NCBI RefSeq assembly: GCF_006715865.1
Contig: NZ_VFOA01000001.1
Coordinates: 744,001 to 808,000 of the forward strand
DNA: 64,000 bases
Direction: 5' to 3'
DNA from: Cellulomonas sp. SLBN-39
GTDB taxonomy: Bacteria > Actinomycetota > Actinomycetes > Actinomycetales > Cellulomonadaceae
In this document: in pieces, positions 1-7,777 of the stretch
Position numbering within the stretch: position 1 is the stretch's first letter
Layout of the letters: each line of letters opens with the position of its first letter
The notes under the pieces: generated by a model
What the model was told of the DNA's origin: nothing
What the model saw: only the letters and a program-made list of their open reading frames with translations
The model's database searches: none
Made by a program: the position numbers and the translations under genes

Positions 1-62
1 CCGACGCGGTCGAGCGCATCGGCAACTTCCTGTCGTCGTACCGCCAGGTGCCCGTGGGCTGA
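1..62 (+). CDS. C-terminal end of a truncated gene, function unknown
   Basis: An open frame enters from the left edge and stops with TGA at 60-62; the visible tail reads DAVERIGNFLSSYRQVPVG. Nothing in nineteen residues identifies the family. It converges on the minus-strand chemotaxis genes, and a strong hairpin follows its stop codon, which supports a real gene end here. Confidence 0.5.
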   Translation, partial: DAVERIGNFLSSYRQVPVG

Positions 63-80
63 GCCGGCGCACGACGCACG

Positions 81-121
81 ACGCGTCCGCTGCTCTCCCC
101 TCCGGCGAGCAGCGGACGCGT
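81..121. terminator. Bidirectional hairpin terminator between convergent genes
   Basis: A perfect 15-bp inverted repeat (arms 81-95 and 107-121, 11-nt loop) lies between the stop of the plus-strand partial gene and the stop of the last minus-strand chemotaxis gene. There is no clear T-run, as is common for terminators in high-GC actinobacteria. Confidence 0.75.
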
Positions 122-173
122 GGCGTGACGCCCCGCGACGCCCGGGGCACGGGCGGCGCTGGGCGGGTCGGTG

Positions 174-668
174 TCAGAGCACCAGCAGGGAGAAGCACCC
201 CTTGCCGTACCCGGCGACCTCGATGGTGAGGTCCTGACGACGCACGTAGGACTTGACCCACGGCGCGACGTCCGCGGGCACGTCCTCGCGCGGGGAGTAC
301 GCCCGGTCGAGCTTGACGTGCGGGACGTCCTCGGCGTTCATGAGCGACGCGAGCACGTTGAGCACCTCCCGCGCGTTCTCCTCCAGCGCCGGGTCGAGCA
401 TGTCGCTCTCGACCGACTCCTTGGCGACGGGCGCCGGGATGAGGCCGATCGCCCCGCCCGCGTACGCCGCGAGGGGCAGGTCGAACAGGCAGATGGCCTT
501 GAGCTTGAGGAAGGGGTCGACGTAGGTGCCGACGAGCGCACCCGCCGGCTCCGACGGGTCCACCATGATGCCGCCGGTGTGCACGACGACCTCACGGCCG
601 AGGAGGCCCTCGAACAGGTCGCGGACGTCCTTGGCGGTGGGCAGCGGGTTCTCGGTCTGGACGCTCAT
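174..668 (-). CDS. Chemotaxis-linked protein, possible CheC/CheX-like phosphatase
   Basis: This 164-residue protein is the last gene of the cheB-cheR-cheY-cheX-cheY unit; its ATG overlaps the stop of the upstream cheY by 4 nt (ATGA), so translation is probably coupled. Around residue 100 it has ENAREVLNVLASLMN, which places an ExxN pair where CheC/CheX phosphatases have [DS]xxxExxN; here the first position is Glu instead of Asp/Ser. Later parts are a predicted mix of short strands and helices ending GCFSLLVL. No other domain is recognisable. A CheY-P phosphatase or adaptor role is inferred from the motif and the context only. Confidence 0.55.
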   Translation of the reverse strand: MSVQTENPLPTAKDVRDLFEGLLGREVVVHTGGIMVDPSEPAGALVGTYVDPFLKLKAICLFDLPLAAYAGGAIGLIPAPVAKESVESDMLDPALEENAREVLNVLASLMNAEDVPHVKLDRAYSPREDVPADVAPWVKSYVRRQDLTIEVAGYGKGCFSLLVL

Positions 669-1027
669 GCGAGCACCGGCTCGATGACCTCGCGGAAGGA
701 CTCCGCGGTGAACGGCTTGGCGATGAGGAACAGCGCACCGGCCTGCTCGGCCAGCTCGCGCATCTCGGGCGAGCCCTCGGACGTGACGAACCCGAACGGC
801 GTCTCGTACCCCTCGGCACGCAGCCGACGGAGCAGGTCGATGCCGGTCATCTCGGGCATGTTCCAGTCGGACAGCACGACGTCCGGCTCGTCGGCGCGCA
901 CGGCCTCCAGGGCCTGCGCCCCGTCGGCCGCCTCGCGGACGTCCCAGTCGTACCCCGCCTGACGCAGGGTGCGGATGACGATCTGCCGCATGACGCGGCT
1001 GTCGTCCGCGACAAGCACGCGGATCAT
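665..1027 (-). CDS. cheY: CheY-type response regulator, single receiver domain
   Basis: A 120-residue stand-alone receiver. The acidic pocket is Asp8-Asp9 (VADDS), the phospho-acceptor Asp lies in LSDWNMPEMTG near residue 54, the switch Thr/Ser in GFVTSEG, and the conserved Lys in IAKPF. With no output domain it should act as a diffusible CheY that binds the flagellar motor when phosphorylated by CheA. It starts 58 nt after cheX and its TGA overlaps the ATG of the next gene. It is one of two CheY paralogues in this operon. Confidence 0.93.
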   Translation of the reverse strand: MIRVLVADDSRVMRQIVIRTLRQAGYDWDVREAADGAQALEAVRADEPDVVLSDWNMPEMTGIDLLRRLRAEGYETPFGFVTSEGSPEMRELAEQAGALFLIAKPFTAESFREVIEPVLA

Positions 1028-1085
1028 GGGTTCCTCCTCAGACGTGCGCCGTGGGTCGACGGCGCGGTTCGGTGGCAGGGGGTCG

Positions 1086-1538
1086 TCACGGCACGCCGTG
1101 GACGATGAGCGTGAGCGGCCGGCCCTTCCAGGACAGGCGCAGCTCGGCGACCTCGACCGCGCCGGCGAGGACCGGCTCGGAGTCGGCGACCTGGGGCAGG
1201 CTGAGCTTGCCCGTGGTCGGCAGCAGCGACTTGATGTTGCCGCCGACGACGTTGACGATCTCGCCGAACGCGTCGACGAGGTCCTCGTCCGAGACCGGCG
1301 AGCCCGAGGGCAGGCCGAGCAGCGCGCGCGCGAGGTCGTGCGCGGTCTCGGTCTCGGTGGTCAGGGCGGCACGGCCGTCCCAGTCGCCCGAGAGGTCGAC
1401 CCAGGCGACGAGCGGTGCGCCCCACGCGGGGACCTCGCCGTCCCACGGGAAGAGCGTGTCGGTCTCGCCGTCGATCATGGCGGAGAAGACGTCCTGGGCG
1501 ATGGCGTACACGTCCTCGCCCGCGATCGCGGTGGTCAT
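1086..1538 (-). CDS. cheX: CheX-type CheY-P phosphatase
   Basis: 150 residues from the ATG at 1538, which overlaps the stop of the upstream cheY (ATGA); a longer open frame back to 1703 only runs through that gene. The central helix reads DAFGEIVNVVGGN, an exact match to the [DS]xxxExxN signature whose Glu and Asn position water for CheY-P dephosphorylation in the CheC/CheX/FliY family. It is followed by a typical KSLLPT turn. CheX removes phosphate from CheY to reset the signal; a Gram-positive such as this lacks CheZ, so this is a likely main route. It sits between the two cheY genes. Confidence 0.87.
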   Translation of the reverse strand: MTTAIAGEDVYAIAQDVFSAMIDGETDTLFPWDGEVPAWGAPLVAWVDLSGDWDGRAALTTETETAHDLARALLGLPSGSPVSDEDLVDAFGEIVNVVGGNIKSLLPTTGKLSLPQVADSEPVLAGAVEVAELRLSWKGRPLTLIVHGVP

Positions 1539-1918
1539 GCCGGCTCCCCTACTGCGACGAGGCCGAGCAGGTCGAGCTTGTCGCGGATGGCGTCGGTGGT
1601 GAAGGGCTTGATCAGGTACTCGTGGGCCCCGGCCGCGAGCGCGCGCACGATCTGGTTGTGCTCGCTCTCCGTCGTGACCATCATGAGCGTCACGCCACGC
1701 CACGCGGGGTTCGCCCGGACGTTGGTGACGAAGGTCAGCCCGTCCATCACGGGCATGTTCCAGTCGATGCAGGCGAGGTCGGGGACGTCGCCGGACTCGA
1801 GGACGTCGAGGGCGGCCTGGCCGTCCTCGGCCTCGACGGTCTCGAACCCGAGGTCGCTCAGGGTGCGCGAGACGATCTTCCGCATGGTGCGGGAGTCGTC
1901 GATGACGAGTGCTCTCAC
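1535..1918 (-). CDS. cheY: CheY-type response regulator, second paralogue
   Basis: 127 residues starting at a GTG that overlaps the cheR stop by 4 nt (GTGA); a longer frame to 2848 is only read-through of cheR in another frame. Receiver landmarks are present: ALVIDDSRTM with the Asp pair, CIDWNMPVMDG with the phospho-acceptor Asp, VTTESEH with the switch Thr, and LIKPFT with the Lys. It has no output domain. The two CheY copies differ widely in sequence, so one may act at the motor and the other as a phosphate sink or adaptation regulator; this division is inference. Confidence 0.92.
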   Translation of the reverse strand: MRALVIDDSRTMRKIVSRTLSDLGFETVEAEDGQAALDVLESGDVPDLACIDWNMPVMDGLTFVTNVRANPAWRGVTLMMVTTESEHNQIVRALAAGAHEYLIKPFTTDAIRDKLDLLGLVAVGEPA

Positions 1919-2841
1919 TTCAGACCAGCTCCTCGGGACAGGACGGGGGATGACAGCGCCGCCGGACGGACCGGGTGGCGCAACGACTCCACGGTGGACG
2001 GGGGTGCCTGGTGCGGCAGGGTGGGGCCGTTGGTGGCCCGGTAGACGGCGCCCCGACCCACGACGACACGCTCGTAGCCCTCGTGGACGCCGATGGTGGT
2101 CTCGGCAGCCCCGAGGACGAGGAAGCCGCCGGGTCGCAGGGCACCGCGCACCCGGTCGAGGACCGCGCGCTTGGTCGCGAGGTCGAAGTAGATGAGCACG
2201 TTGCGCAGGAACACCACGTCGAAGGGCCCGCCCAGCGGCGGGGACTCGAGCAGGTTGGCCCGGCGGAACGTGATCTTGCGCCGCAGCTCGTCGGCGACCT
2301 GCCAGTGCGACCCGTTGCGCTTCATGTACTTGACGAGCAGCGGGGCGGGCAGGCCGCGGTTGACCTCGAGCTGGCTGTACTCGCCGGTGCGGGCGCGGGA
2401 CAGCACCTGCTCCGACAGGTCGGTCGCGGTGATCTCGAGCGGCAGGCCGGGCATGGCCTCGCTGAGGATCATCGCGATCGAGTAGGGCTCTTGGCCGGTC
2501 GAGCACGCGCCCGACCACAGCCGCAGCCGGGGCAGCCCGCCGGGGGCGGCCTGGAGCGCCGGCAGGATGTGCTGGCGCAGCGCGTCGAACGGGGTGACGT
2601 CGCGGAACCACGACGTCTCGTTCGTCGTGAGCGCCTCGACGACGTCCTCGAGCCCGCGGGCCGCCGTCGGCCCGCTGCGCAGGGTCGCCACGTAGGAGTC
2701 GACGTCGGTCAGGCCGGCGGCCCGGGCGAGCGGCAGCAGCCGGCTCTCGACGAGGTACTCCTTCCCGGCGTCGAGCTGGATCGCGCTCTTGCGGCGGACG
2801 TGGTCCGCCACGAACGCGAACGTCTGAGCTGAGATCGTCAT
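1915..2841 (-). CDS. cheR: CheR, chemoreceptor glutamate methyltransferase
   Basis: 308 residues from the ATG at 2841, which overlaps the cheB stop (ATGA). CheR transfers methyl groups from S-adenosylmethionine to glutamates of receptor signalling helices during adaptation. The N-terminal helical domain is followed by TNETSWFRD, a hallmark of CheR, then the SAM-binding LRLWSGACSTGQEPYS motif, the acidic ITATDLSEQVL and FLRNVLIYFD. The C-terminal 30 residues are a Pro-rich extension. It is encoded between cheB and cheY, the usual arrangement of an adaptation operon. Confidence 0.96.
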   Translation of the reverse strand: MTISAQTFAFVADHVRRKSAIQLDAGKEYLVESRLLPLARAAGLTDVDSYVATLRSGPTAARGLEDVVEALTTNETSWFRDVTPFDALRQHILPALQAAPGGLPRLRLWSGACSTGQEPYSIAMILSEAMPGLPLEITATDLSEQVLSRARTGEYSQLEVNRGLPAPLLVKYMKRNGSHWQVADELRRKITFRRANLLESPPLGGPFDVVFLRNVLIYFDLATKRAVLDRVRGALRPGGFLVLGAAETTIGVHEGYERVVVGRGAVYRATNGPTLPHQAPPSTVESLRHPVRPAALSSPVLSRGAGLK

Positions 2842-3959
2842 GACGCACCTCCCACGGTCGCGGTCCGGCTTTCGTTCACGGTGCGGGCCACGGCCCCGGC
2901 CACCTCGTTGATCGGGTAGACGGCGTGCGCCCACCCGGCGGTCGCGACGGCGCCGGGCATGCCCCACACCACGCTGGTCTGCTCGTCCTGCACGAGGACG
3001 GTGCCGCCTCCGGCGACCACGGCCTCGCAGCCGGCCCGTCCGTCCGCCCCCATGCCCGTGAGCACGACGGCGAGGATCTCGCCGCGCACCGCGGGGACGG
3101 CGGCACGGAACAGCACGTCCACGGCCGGCCGGCAGAAGTTCACCGGCGGCCCGTTCTCGAGGACCGCGTGCAGGGTGGCGACCCTGGTCCGGACGGTCAG
3201 GTGCTTGTCACCGGGCGCGATGTACACGTGGCCGGGCAGCAGCGGCTCCCCGTCGACGGCCTCGCTGACCGTCGACGGCCCGAGGCGGTCGAGGCGGGCG
3301 GCGAGCTGCCGGGTGAAGACGGGCGGCATGTGCTGGACCACGGCGACGGGCACGGGCAGCGCCGGCAGCGCCGAGATCACCTTCGACAGCGCCTCCGGCC
3401 CGCCGGTGGACGAGCCGATCACCACGAGGCGCACGGGGTGCGTCGCGCGCGGCGGCTGGAGGCGGACCGGGCCGCGCGGGCTCGGCGTCGCCGCCGCGGC
3501 GGCACCGGCGGAGACGCCTGCGCGCGGGTGGGGCAGCGCCCCGCCCCGGCCGCCGGGCGCGAGCGCCAGGATCCGCGGGATGAGCTCGTCGGCCACCCGC
3601 TGCAGCGACTGCTGGACGCTGCCGACGTTGGCCGGCTTGGTGACGTAGTCGGTGGCACCGGCGGCGAGGGCGTCCAGGGTGGCCGCCGCACCGCGCTCGG
3701 TGAGCGTGGAGAACATGATGACCGGCTGCTTGTGGCCGGCCTTGCGCATCGCGCGCACCGTCTCGATGCCGTTCATCTCCGGCATCTCGATGTCCATCGT
3801 CACCACGTCGGGTGCGAGCTGGTCCAGCTTGGACATCGCGATGCGGCCGTTCGCGGCGACGCCGACGACGTCGATGCGCGGCTCGCGGGAGAGCGCGTCG
3901 GTGACGAGCCGGCGCACGACGACGGAGTCGTCGACGACCAGCACCCGGGTTCGCGTCAC
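2838..3959 (-). CDS. cheB: CheB, receptor methylesterase/deamidase with receiver domain
   Basis: 373 residues from a GTG at 3959, chosen because AGGAG lies 6 nt upstream and the receiver begins immediately (TRTRVLVVDDS). Receiver residues are the Asp pair, phospho-acceptor in TMDIEMPEMNG and Lys in VTKP. An Ala/Pro-rich linker leads to the esterase domain with the catalytic triad: Ser in IGSSTGGP, His in VVQHMPP and Asp in TGMGADG. CheB removes methyl groups added by CheR after phosphorylation by CheA. First gene of the unit, downstream of a sigma-28-type promoter. Confidence 0.96.
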   Translation of the reverse strand: MTRTRVLVVDDSVVVRRLVTDALSREPRIDVVGVAANGRIAMSKLDQLAPDVVTMDIEMPEMNGIETVRAMRKAGHKQPVIMFSTLTERGAAATLDALAAGATDYVTKPANVGSVQQSLQRVADELIPRILALAPGGRGGALPHPRAGVSAGAAAAATPSPRGPVRLQPPRATHPVRLVVIGSSTGGPEALSKVISALPALPVPVAVVQHMPPVFTRQLAARLDRLGPSTVSEAVDGEPLLPGHVYIAPGDKHLTVRTRVATLHAVLENGPPVNFCRPAVDVLFRAAVPAVRGEILAVVLTGMGADGRAGCEAVVAGGGTVLVQDEQTSVVWGMPGAVATAGWAHAVYPINEVAGAVARTVNESRTATVGGAS

Positions 3960-4011
3960 ACCGTGCTCCTGTGGCTCGTGGGGAGGGCGGCCGTCGGCCG
4001 CCACGTGCTGC

Positions 4012-4039
4012 CTATCGGCACCCCCGGGCCGGCGGTGAG
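4012..4039 (-). promoter_or_regulatory. Sigma-28-type promoter of the cheB operon
   Basis: On the minus strand CTCA (4036-4039) is followed after 17 nt by CCGATAG (4012-4018), about 52 nt upstream of the cheB start. The same spacing and -10 core occur at eight other sites in the window. Confidence 0.75.
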
Positions 4040-4192
4040 CGTTCGGCCGGGCAGTCGGCCCGGGTGAACGTGCCGGGACCAAGGTCCCCAGGTCCCGCGA
4101 CGGGGCGGACGTGCGCCGGGGCCACGACGACGGCCCCGGACGCGCCCGTGCGGGCGGTCCGGGGCCGTGCTGGACGGATGTCCCGTCGGCAC

Positions 4193-4218
4193 CCCGCGGG
4201 CCCTGAGGGGCCCGTGGG
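4193..4218 (-). terminator. Hairpin downstream of receptor gene 1
   Basis: Arms 4193-4203 and 4208-4218 pair over 11 positions with one G-T pair and a 4-nt loop, starting 17 nt after the receptor stop codon and before the cheB promoter. No T-run follows. Confidence 0.6.
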
Positions 4219-4234
4219 AGTGCGACGGCGTGCG

Positions 4235-5833
4235 TCAGTAGCGGAAGGCCGACAGGCCCTCGCGCAGGCGCTCGGCGAGGCGAGCGAGCTCGGTGACGTT
4301 GTCGCCCATCTGCCCGAGCGTGTGCGTCGACGACTGGGCGGCCGAGGCGACGCCGACGATGTTCGTGGCGATCTCGCCCGACCCGGTCGCGGCCTCCCCG
4401 ACGGAGCGGGACATCTCGTTGGTCGTCGCGGTCTGCTCCTCGACGGCCGACGCGATGGTCATCTGGTAGTCGTTGATCGAGGCGATGATGTCCCCGATCC
4501 GCCCGATGGCCTGCACCGCACCCGTGGTGTCCTGCTGGATCGCCTCGACCCGCTGCGCGATGTCCTCCGTCGCACGCGCCGTCTCCTGCGCGAGCTCCTT
4601 GACCTCGCCGGCCACGACCGCGAAGCCCTTGCCCGCCTCCCCCGCGCGCGCCGCCTCGATCGTCGCGTTCAGCGCCAGCAGGTTCGTCTGCTCCGCGATC
4701 GACGTGATCAGCTTGACCACGTTCCCGATCTCCGCCGACGACGTGCCCAGGCGGGACACCGTGTCGTTCGCGTCCTGCGCGGCGGTCGTCGCGGCCTGCG
4801 CGACGCGCGTCGCCTCGGTCGCGTTCTGCGCGATCTCGCGGATCGACGCGCCCATCTCCTCCGCACCCGCGGCCACGGCCTGCACGTTGCGGCTGACCTG
4901 CTCCGCGGCCGCGGCCACGACACCGGCCTGCGCGGAGGTCTCCTCCGAGCCGGTGGCGACCTGGCTCGACGCGGCCGTGAGCTCCTCGGCGGCGGCAGCG
5001 ACGGTCTGGGCGGTCTCGCCGACACCGGACAGCACGCCCCGCAGGCGGACCTGCGTGGAGCCGAGCGCGGCGACCATGCGGCCGACCTCGTCCTTGCCGT
5101 CGACCTCGACGGTCTCGCGCAGGTCGCCCTCGCCGAGCGCCTCGAGACCGGCGACGGCGCGGTCCAGGCGGCGGCGCAGCGAGCGGGCCACGAACCAGGC
5201 GATCGACAGCGACAGGATCCCGCCGATCGCGATCGCGAGCGAGACGGTCAGCTGGGACGAGGCGACGAGCGTCCGGGTGTCCTCGACGCGGAGCGCGGCC
5301 GCCTCCTCCTGCGCGGTCGTCTCGGCCTGGATGGCGTCCATGACACCCGTCGTCAGCGGCCGGATGGTCTCCTGGAAGAGCGTCGCGAACGCCTCGTCGT
5401 CACCGGCGTCGCGCAGCGGGAACAGCTCCTCGTGCGCGGCGGTGTAGTAGGCGTCGAACGCCGCGACCATCGCGTCGACCGCGGCGGGGTCGACGGCGCC
5501 CGGGCGGTACGCCTCGACCTGGGCGTCGAGGTCGACCCGGCGCTCCTCGAGCTCGGTGGCGAGCTCGGCGCGGGTCTCCTCGTCGGCGATGCCGTACTGG
5601 ATGACCCGGGCACGGTCGCCCTGGTAGGCGCGCTGGATCTCGGTCAGCTGCGTGAGGGGCACGACCGCCCCGTCGTACAGGGCGTCGACGTCGGCGCGCA
5701 GCGCGCCGAACGCGCGCAGCGCGAGGCCGGCGGCGAGGAGCGCGGTGAGCGCCATCACCGCGACGGCGGCGAGGACCTTGGTGCGGACGGACACGTCGGC
5801 CCACGTCCGACGTCCTGACTGGTGCTGGCTCAT
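4235..5833 (-). CDS. Methyl-accepting chemotaxis protein 1
   Basis: 532 residues from the ATG at 5833 (MSQHQSGRR), preferred to an upstream in-frame codon because the membrane segment then starts at about residue 20. Layout: TM1 (about 20-42), an extracellular four-helix-bundle-type sensor domain (about 45-185, Ala/Glu rich), TM2 (about 190-215), HAMP, then the cytoplasmic signalling hairpin whose tip contains [20 protein letters not shown]. It ends LSAFRY. The receptor clusters with CheA/CheW and biases CheA kinase activity; the ligand cannot be read from sequence. Its signalling region is almost identical at DNA level to receptor 2. Confidence 0.93.
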   Translation of the reverse strand: MSQHQSGRRTWADVSVRTKVLAAVAVMALTALLAAGLALRAFGALRADVDALYDGAVVPLTQLTEIQRAYQGDRARVIQYGIADEETRAELATELEERRVDLDAQVEAYRPGAVDPAAVDAMVAAFDAYYTAAHEELFPLRDAGDDEAFATLFQETIRPLTTGVMDAIQAETTAQEEAAALRVEDTRTLVASSQLTVSLAIAIGGILSLSIAWFVARSLRRRLDRAVAGLEALGEGDLRETVEVDGKDEVGRMVAALGSTQVRLRGVLSGVGETAQTVAAAAEELTAASSQVATGSEETSAQAGVVAAAAEQVSRNVQAVAAGAEEMGASIREIAQNATEATRVAQAATTAAQDANDTVSRLGTSSAEIGNVVKLITSIAEQTNLLALNATIEAARAGEAGKGFAVVAGEVKELAQETARATEDIAQRVEAIQQDTTGAVQAIGRIGDIIASINDYQMTIASAVEEQTATTNEMSRSVGEAATGSGEIATNIVGVASAAQSSTHTLGQMGDNVTELARLAERLREGLSAFRY

Positions 5834-5889
5834 CTGCGGACGACCCCGATCACGTCGAAGGGCGGGCCGTCCGACGACGACCCGCCCTC

Positions 5890-5917
5890 CGATCGGCACC
5901 CGCGGCGCCCGCGATAG
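5890..5917 (-). promoter_or_regulatory. Weak sigma-28-like promoter candidate for receptor 1
   Basis: CCGATCG (5890-5896) has the regulon's -10 core 56 nt before the receptor start, but at the expected -35 position the sequence is CTAT rather than CTCA. Only the -10 half is convincing. Confidence 0.3.
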
Positions 5918-5952
5918 GACTTCGTCCCCACGAGCGGGGCCGGGCCGTGCGG

Positions 5953-7557
5953 TCAGTAGGTGAAACGCGCCACCCGTCCGCGCAGCTCCTCCGACAGCCG
6001 GGCGAGCTCGGCGACGTTGTCCCCCATCTGCGTGAGCGTCTGGGTCGACGCCTGGGCCGCCGACGCGACGCCGGTGATGTTGGCGGCGATCTGCCCCGAG
6101 CTGTTCGCGGCCTCGGCGACGCCGCGCGACATCTCGCTCGTGGTGGCGGTCTGCTCCTCGACGGCCGACGCGATGGTCATCTGGTAGTCGTTGATCGAGG
6201 CGATGATGTCCCCGATCCGCCCGATGGCCTGCACCGCACCCGTGGTGTCCTGCTGGATCGCCTCGACGCGCTGCGCGATGTCCTCCGTCGCACGCGCCGT
6301 CTCCTGCGCGAGCTCCTTGACCTCGCCGGCGACGACCGCGAAGCCCTTGCCGGCCTCCCCCGCGCGCGCCGCCTCGATCGTCGCGTTCAGCGCCAGCAGG
6401 TTCGTCTGCTCCGCGATCGACGTGATCAGCTTGACCACGTTCCCGATCTCCGCCGACGACGCCCCGAGACGGGCGACCGTGCCGTTCGCGTCGTCCGCGG
6501 CGACGGTGGCGGACTGGGCCACCCGCGTCGCCTCAGCCGCGTTCTGCGAGATCTCGCGGATCGCAGCCCCCATCTGCTCGGCGCCGGCGGCCACCGCCTG
6601 CACGTTCGACGACACCTCGCCGGCGGCGGACGAGACGACGTCGGCCTGCACGCTCGTCTCCTCCGCGCCCGCCGCGACCTGGCCGGACGCGGCGGCGAGC
6701 TCCACGGCCGCCGCCGAGACCGTCGCGGCCGACTCGACGACGCCCGCCATGGTCTCCCGCAGCGACGTCTGCGCCCGGTCGAGCGCCCCGGCCATGGCGC
6801 CGAGCTCGTCACGGGACGTCACGGTCGCGGCGACCGTGAGGTCGCCGTCGGCCAGCGCGTCGAGCGACCGCTGGACGAGGTGCAGGTCGGCGACGATGCG
6901 CCGGGCCACGACCACGCCGAGCGCGAGCGCCGCGAGGACGCCCACGACCAGCACGCCCAGCAGCGCCGTCCGGGTGCTGGTGTACGACGCCTCGGCCTCG
7001 AGGGCGCTCTCGGCCGCCTCGGCGGCCTGCGCGGACGTGACCTCCTGGAGCGCGGTGACGATCTCCTGGGCGAGGGGGCCGACCTGCTCGGTCCGGATCT
7101 CGTTGAACTCGTCCATGCGCCCGGCGCCGGCCAGCGCGTCGAGCTGGTCGGACAGGTCGAAGTAGGTCGTCAGGTCGGTCAGCACGGTGCCGACGGTCGC
7201 CTGCAGGTCGCCCTCGAGCTCCATGCCCTGGAGCTCGACCGACGCGGCCTCGAGCGCGTCCCGCGCCTCGACCCGCTGCTGCGCGTACTGGTCCGCGAGC
7301 TCCTCGGTGGGCGCCGTCGTCCTGTTGAGCGACGCGAACCGGAACGCGAGGAGCTGGTAGCGCACCTCCTGCGTGAGCTGCACGCCGACCGTGTCGGTCG
7401 CGTAGAGGCTCTCGGTGCGGTCGGCCGACGTGCGCAGCGCGACCAGCCCCACGACGCCGACGACCACGGCGGACAAGGCTCCCACGGCGACGGCCGCCGT
7501 GATCTTGGTCAGCACGCCTGCTCGGGCCGTGGCCCGGCCTGCAGCGGTCTGGCTCAT
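5953..7557 (-). CDS. Methyl-accepting chemotaxis protein 2
   Basis: 534 residues from the ATG at 7557 (MSQTAAGRA). TM1 spans about residues 18-40, a helical extracellular sensor domain about 45-190, TM2 about 195-215, then HAMP and the methyl-accepting signalling domain with the conserved [20 protein letters not shown] tip; the end is VARFTY. It is monocistronic: an intergenic region separates it from receptor 1, and the plus-strand cation efflux gene lies upstream. From the hairpin tip through the descending helix its DNA differs from receptor 1 by only three synonymous changes, while the sensor domains are unrelated. Confidence 0.93.
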   Translation of the reverse strand: MSQTAAGRATARAGVLTKITAAVAVGALSAVVVGVVGLVALRTSADRTESLYATDTVGVQLTQEVRYQLLAFRFASLNRTTAPTEELADQYAQQRVEARDALEAASVELQGMELEGDLQATVGTVLTDLTTYFDLSDQLDALAGAGRMDEFNEIRTEQVGPLAQEIVTALQEVTSAQAAEAAESALEAEASYTSTRTALLGVLVVGVLAALALGVVVARRIVADLHLVQRSLDALADGDLTVAATVTSRDELGAMAGALDRAQTSLRETMAGVVESAATVSAAAVELAAASGQVAAGAEETSVQADVVSSAAGEVSSNVQAVAAGAEQMGAAIREISQNAAEATRVAQSATVAADDANGTVARLGASSAEIGNVVKLITSIAEQTNLLALNATIEAARAGEAGKGFAVVAGEVKELAQETARATEDIAQRVEAIQQDTTGAVQAIGRIGDIIASINDYQMTIASAVEEQTATTSEMSRGVAEAANSSGQIAANITGVASAAQASTQTLTQMGDNVAELARLSEELRGRVARFTY

Positions 7558-7624
7558 GAGGCTCCCTCCGGTCGACGCGCCGGGGCACGGTGCGCAGGTG
7601 CCAGGACAGTCCTGGACTGCCACC

Positions 7625-7652
7625 TCATCGGCCCGCGCCGAGCCCGGTCGCA
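7625..7652 (-). promoter_or_regulatory. Weak sigma-28-like promoter candidate for receptor 2
   Basis: CCGATGA (7625-7631) lies 67 nt before the start of receptor 2, but the position of the -35 element reads TGCG instead of CTCA. It is listed only because the -10 core is shared with the other motility promoters. Confidence 0.3.
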
Positions 7653-7705
7653 CGGTCGAGGGGGATGGAGTCGGGGCCCGCTGGTGCCTCCCGCCGCGGG
7701 GCACC

Positions 7706-7711
7706 TACGAT
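7706..7711 (+). promoter_or_regulatory. Probable -10 box of a leaderless transcript
   Basis: TACGAT is followed after 6 nt by the GTG at 7718, the usual distance from an actinobacterial TAnnnT -10 box to the first base of a leaderless mRNA. That GTG opens the short upstream frame at 7718-7777 and not the cation efflux gene itself. Confidence 0.5.
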
Positions 7712-7717
7712 CGCCGG

Positions 7718-7777
7718 GTGCCCCGGGACGTAGCGACAGGTCGTCGGTCCGCACCGGCGCGCACGGCGGGCCGGTGA
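7718..7777 (+). CDS. Possible 19-residue leader peptide before the cation efflux gene
   Basis: A GTG at the predicted transcript start opens a 19-codon frame (MPRDVATGRRSAPARTAGR) whose TGA at 7775-7777 overlaps the GTG start of the efflux gene in a GTGA junction. No Shine-Dalgarno sequence is evident for the efflux gene, so ribosomes finishing the short frame could re-initiate there. The peptide is Arg-rich with no recognisable domain. It could be a real coupling leader or a chance frame. Confidence 0.4.
   Translation: MPRDVATGRRSAPARTAGR

Noticed and set aside
1535..2848. A 437-residue frame that would fuse an N-terminal region to the second CheY
   Set aside because: The first 310 residues are out-of-frame cheR. 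A GTG at 1918 in a GTGA junction gives a normal CheY.
4100..4192. Clustered GC-rich inverted repeats before receptor 1 as a CRISPR-like or mobile element
   Set aside because: There are no regular repeats with spacers and no coding content; they look like ordinary hairpins between genes.
3971..7773. Very long plus-strand open frames opposite the receptor genes (for example 3971-5818 and the part of 5947-8712 before 7774)
   Set aside because: They are Arg/Gly/Asp-rich antisense shadows of clear receptor genes, produced by high third-position GC; only the part from 7774 on is a real gene.
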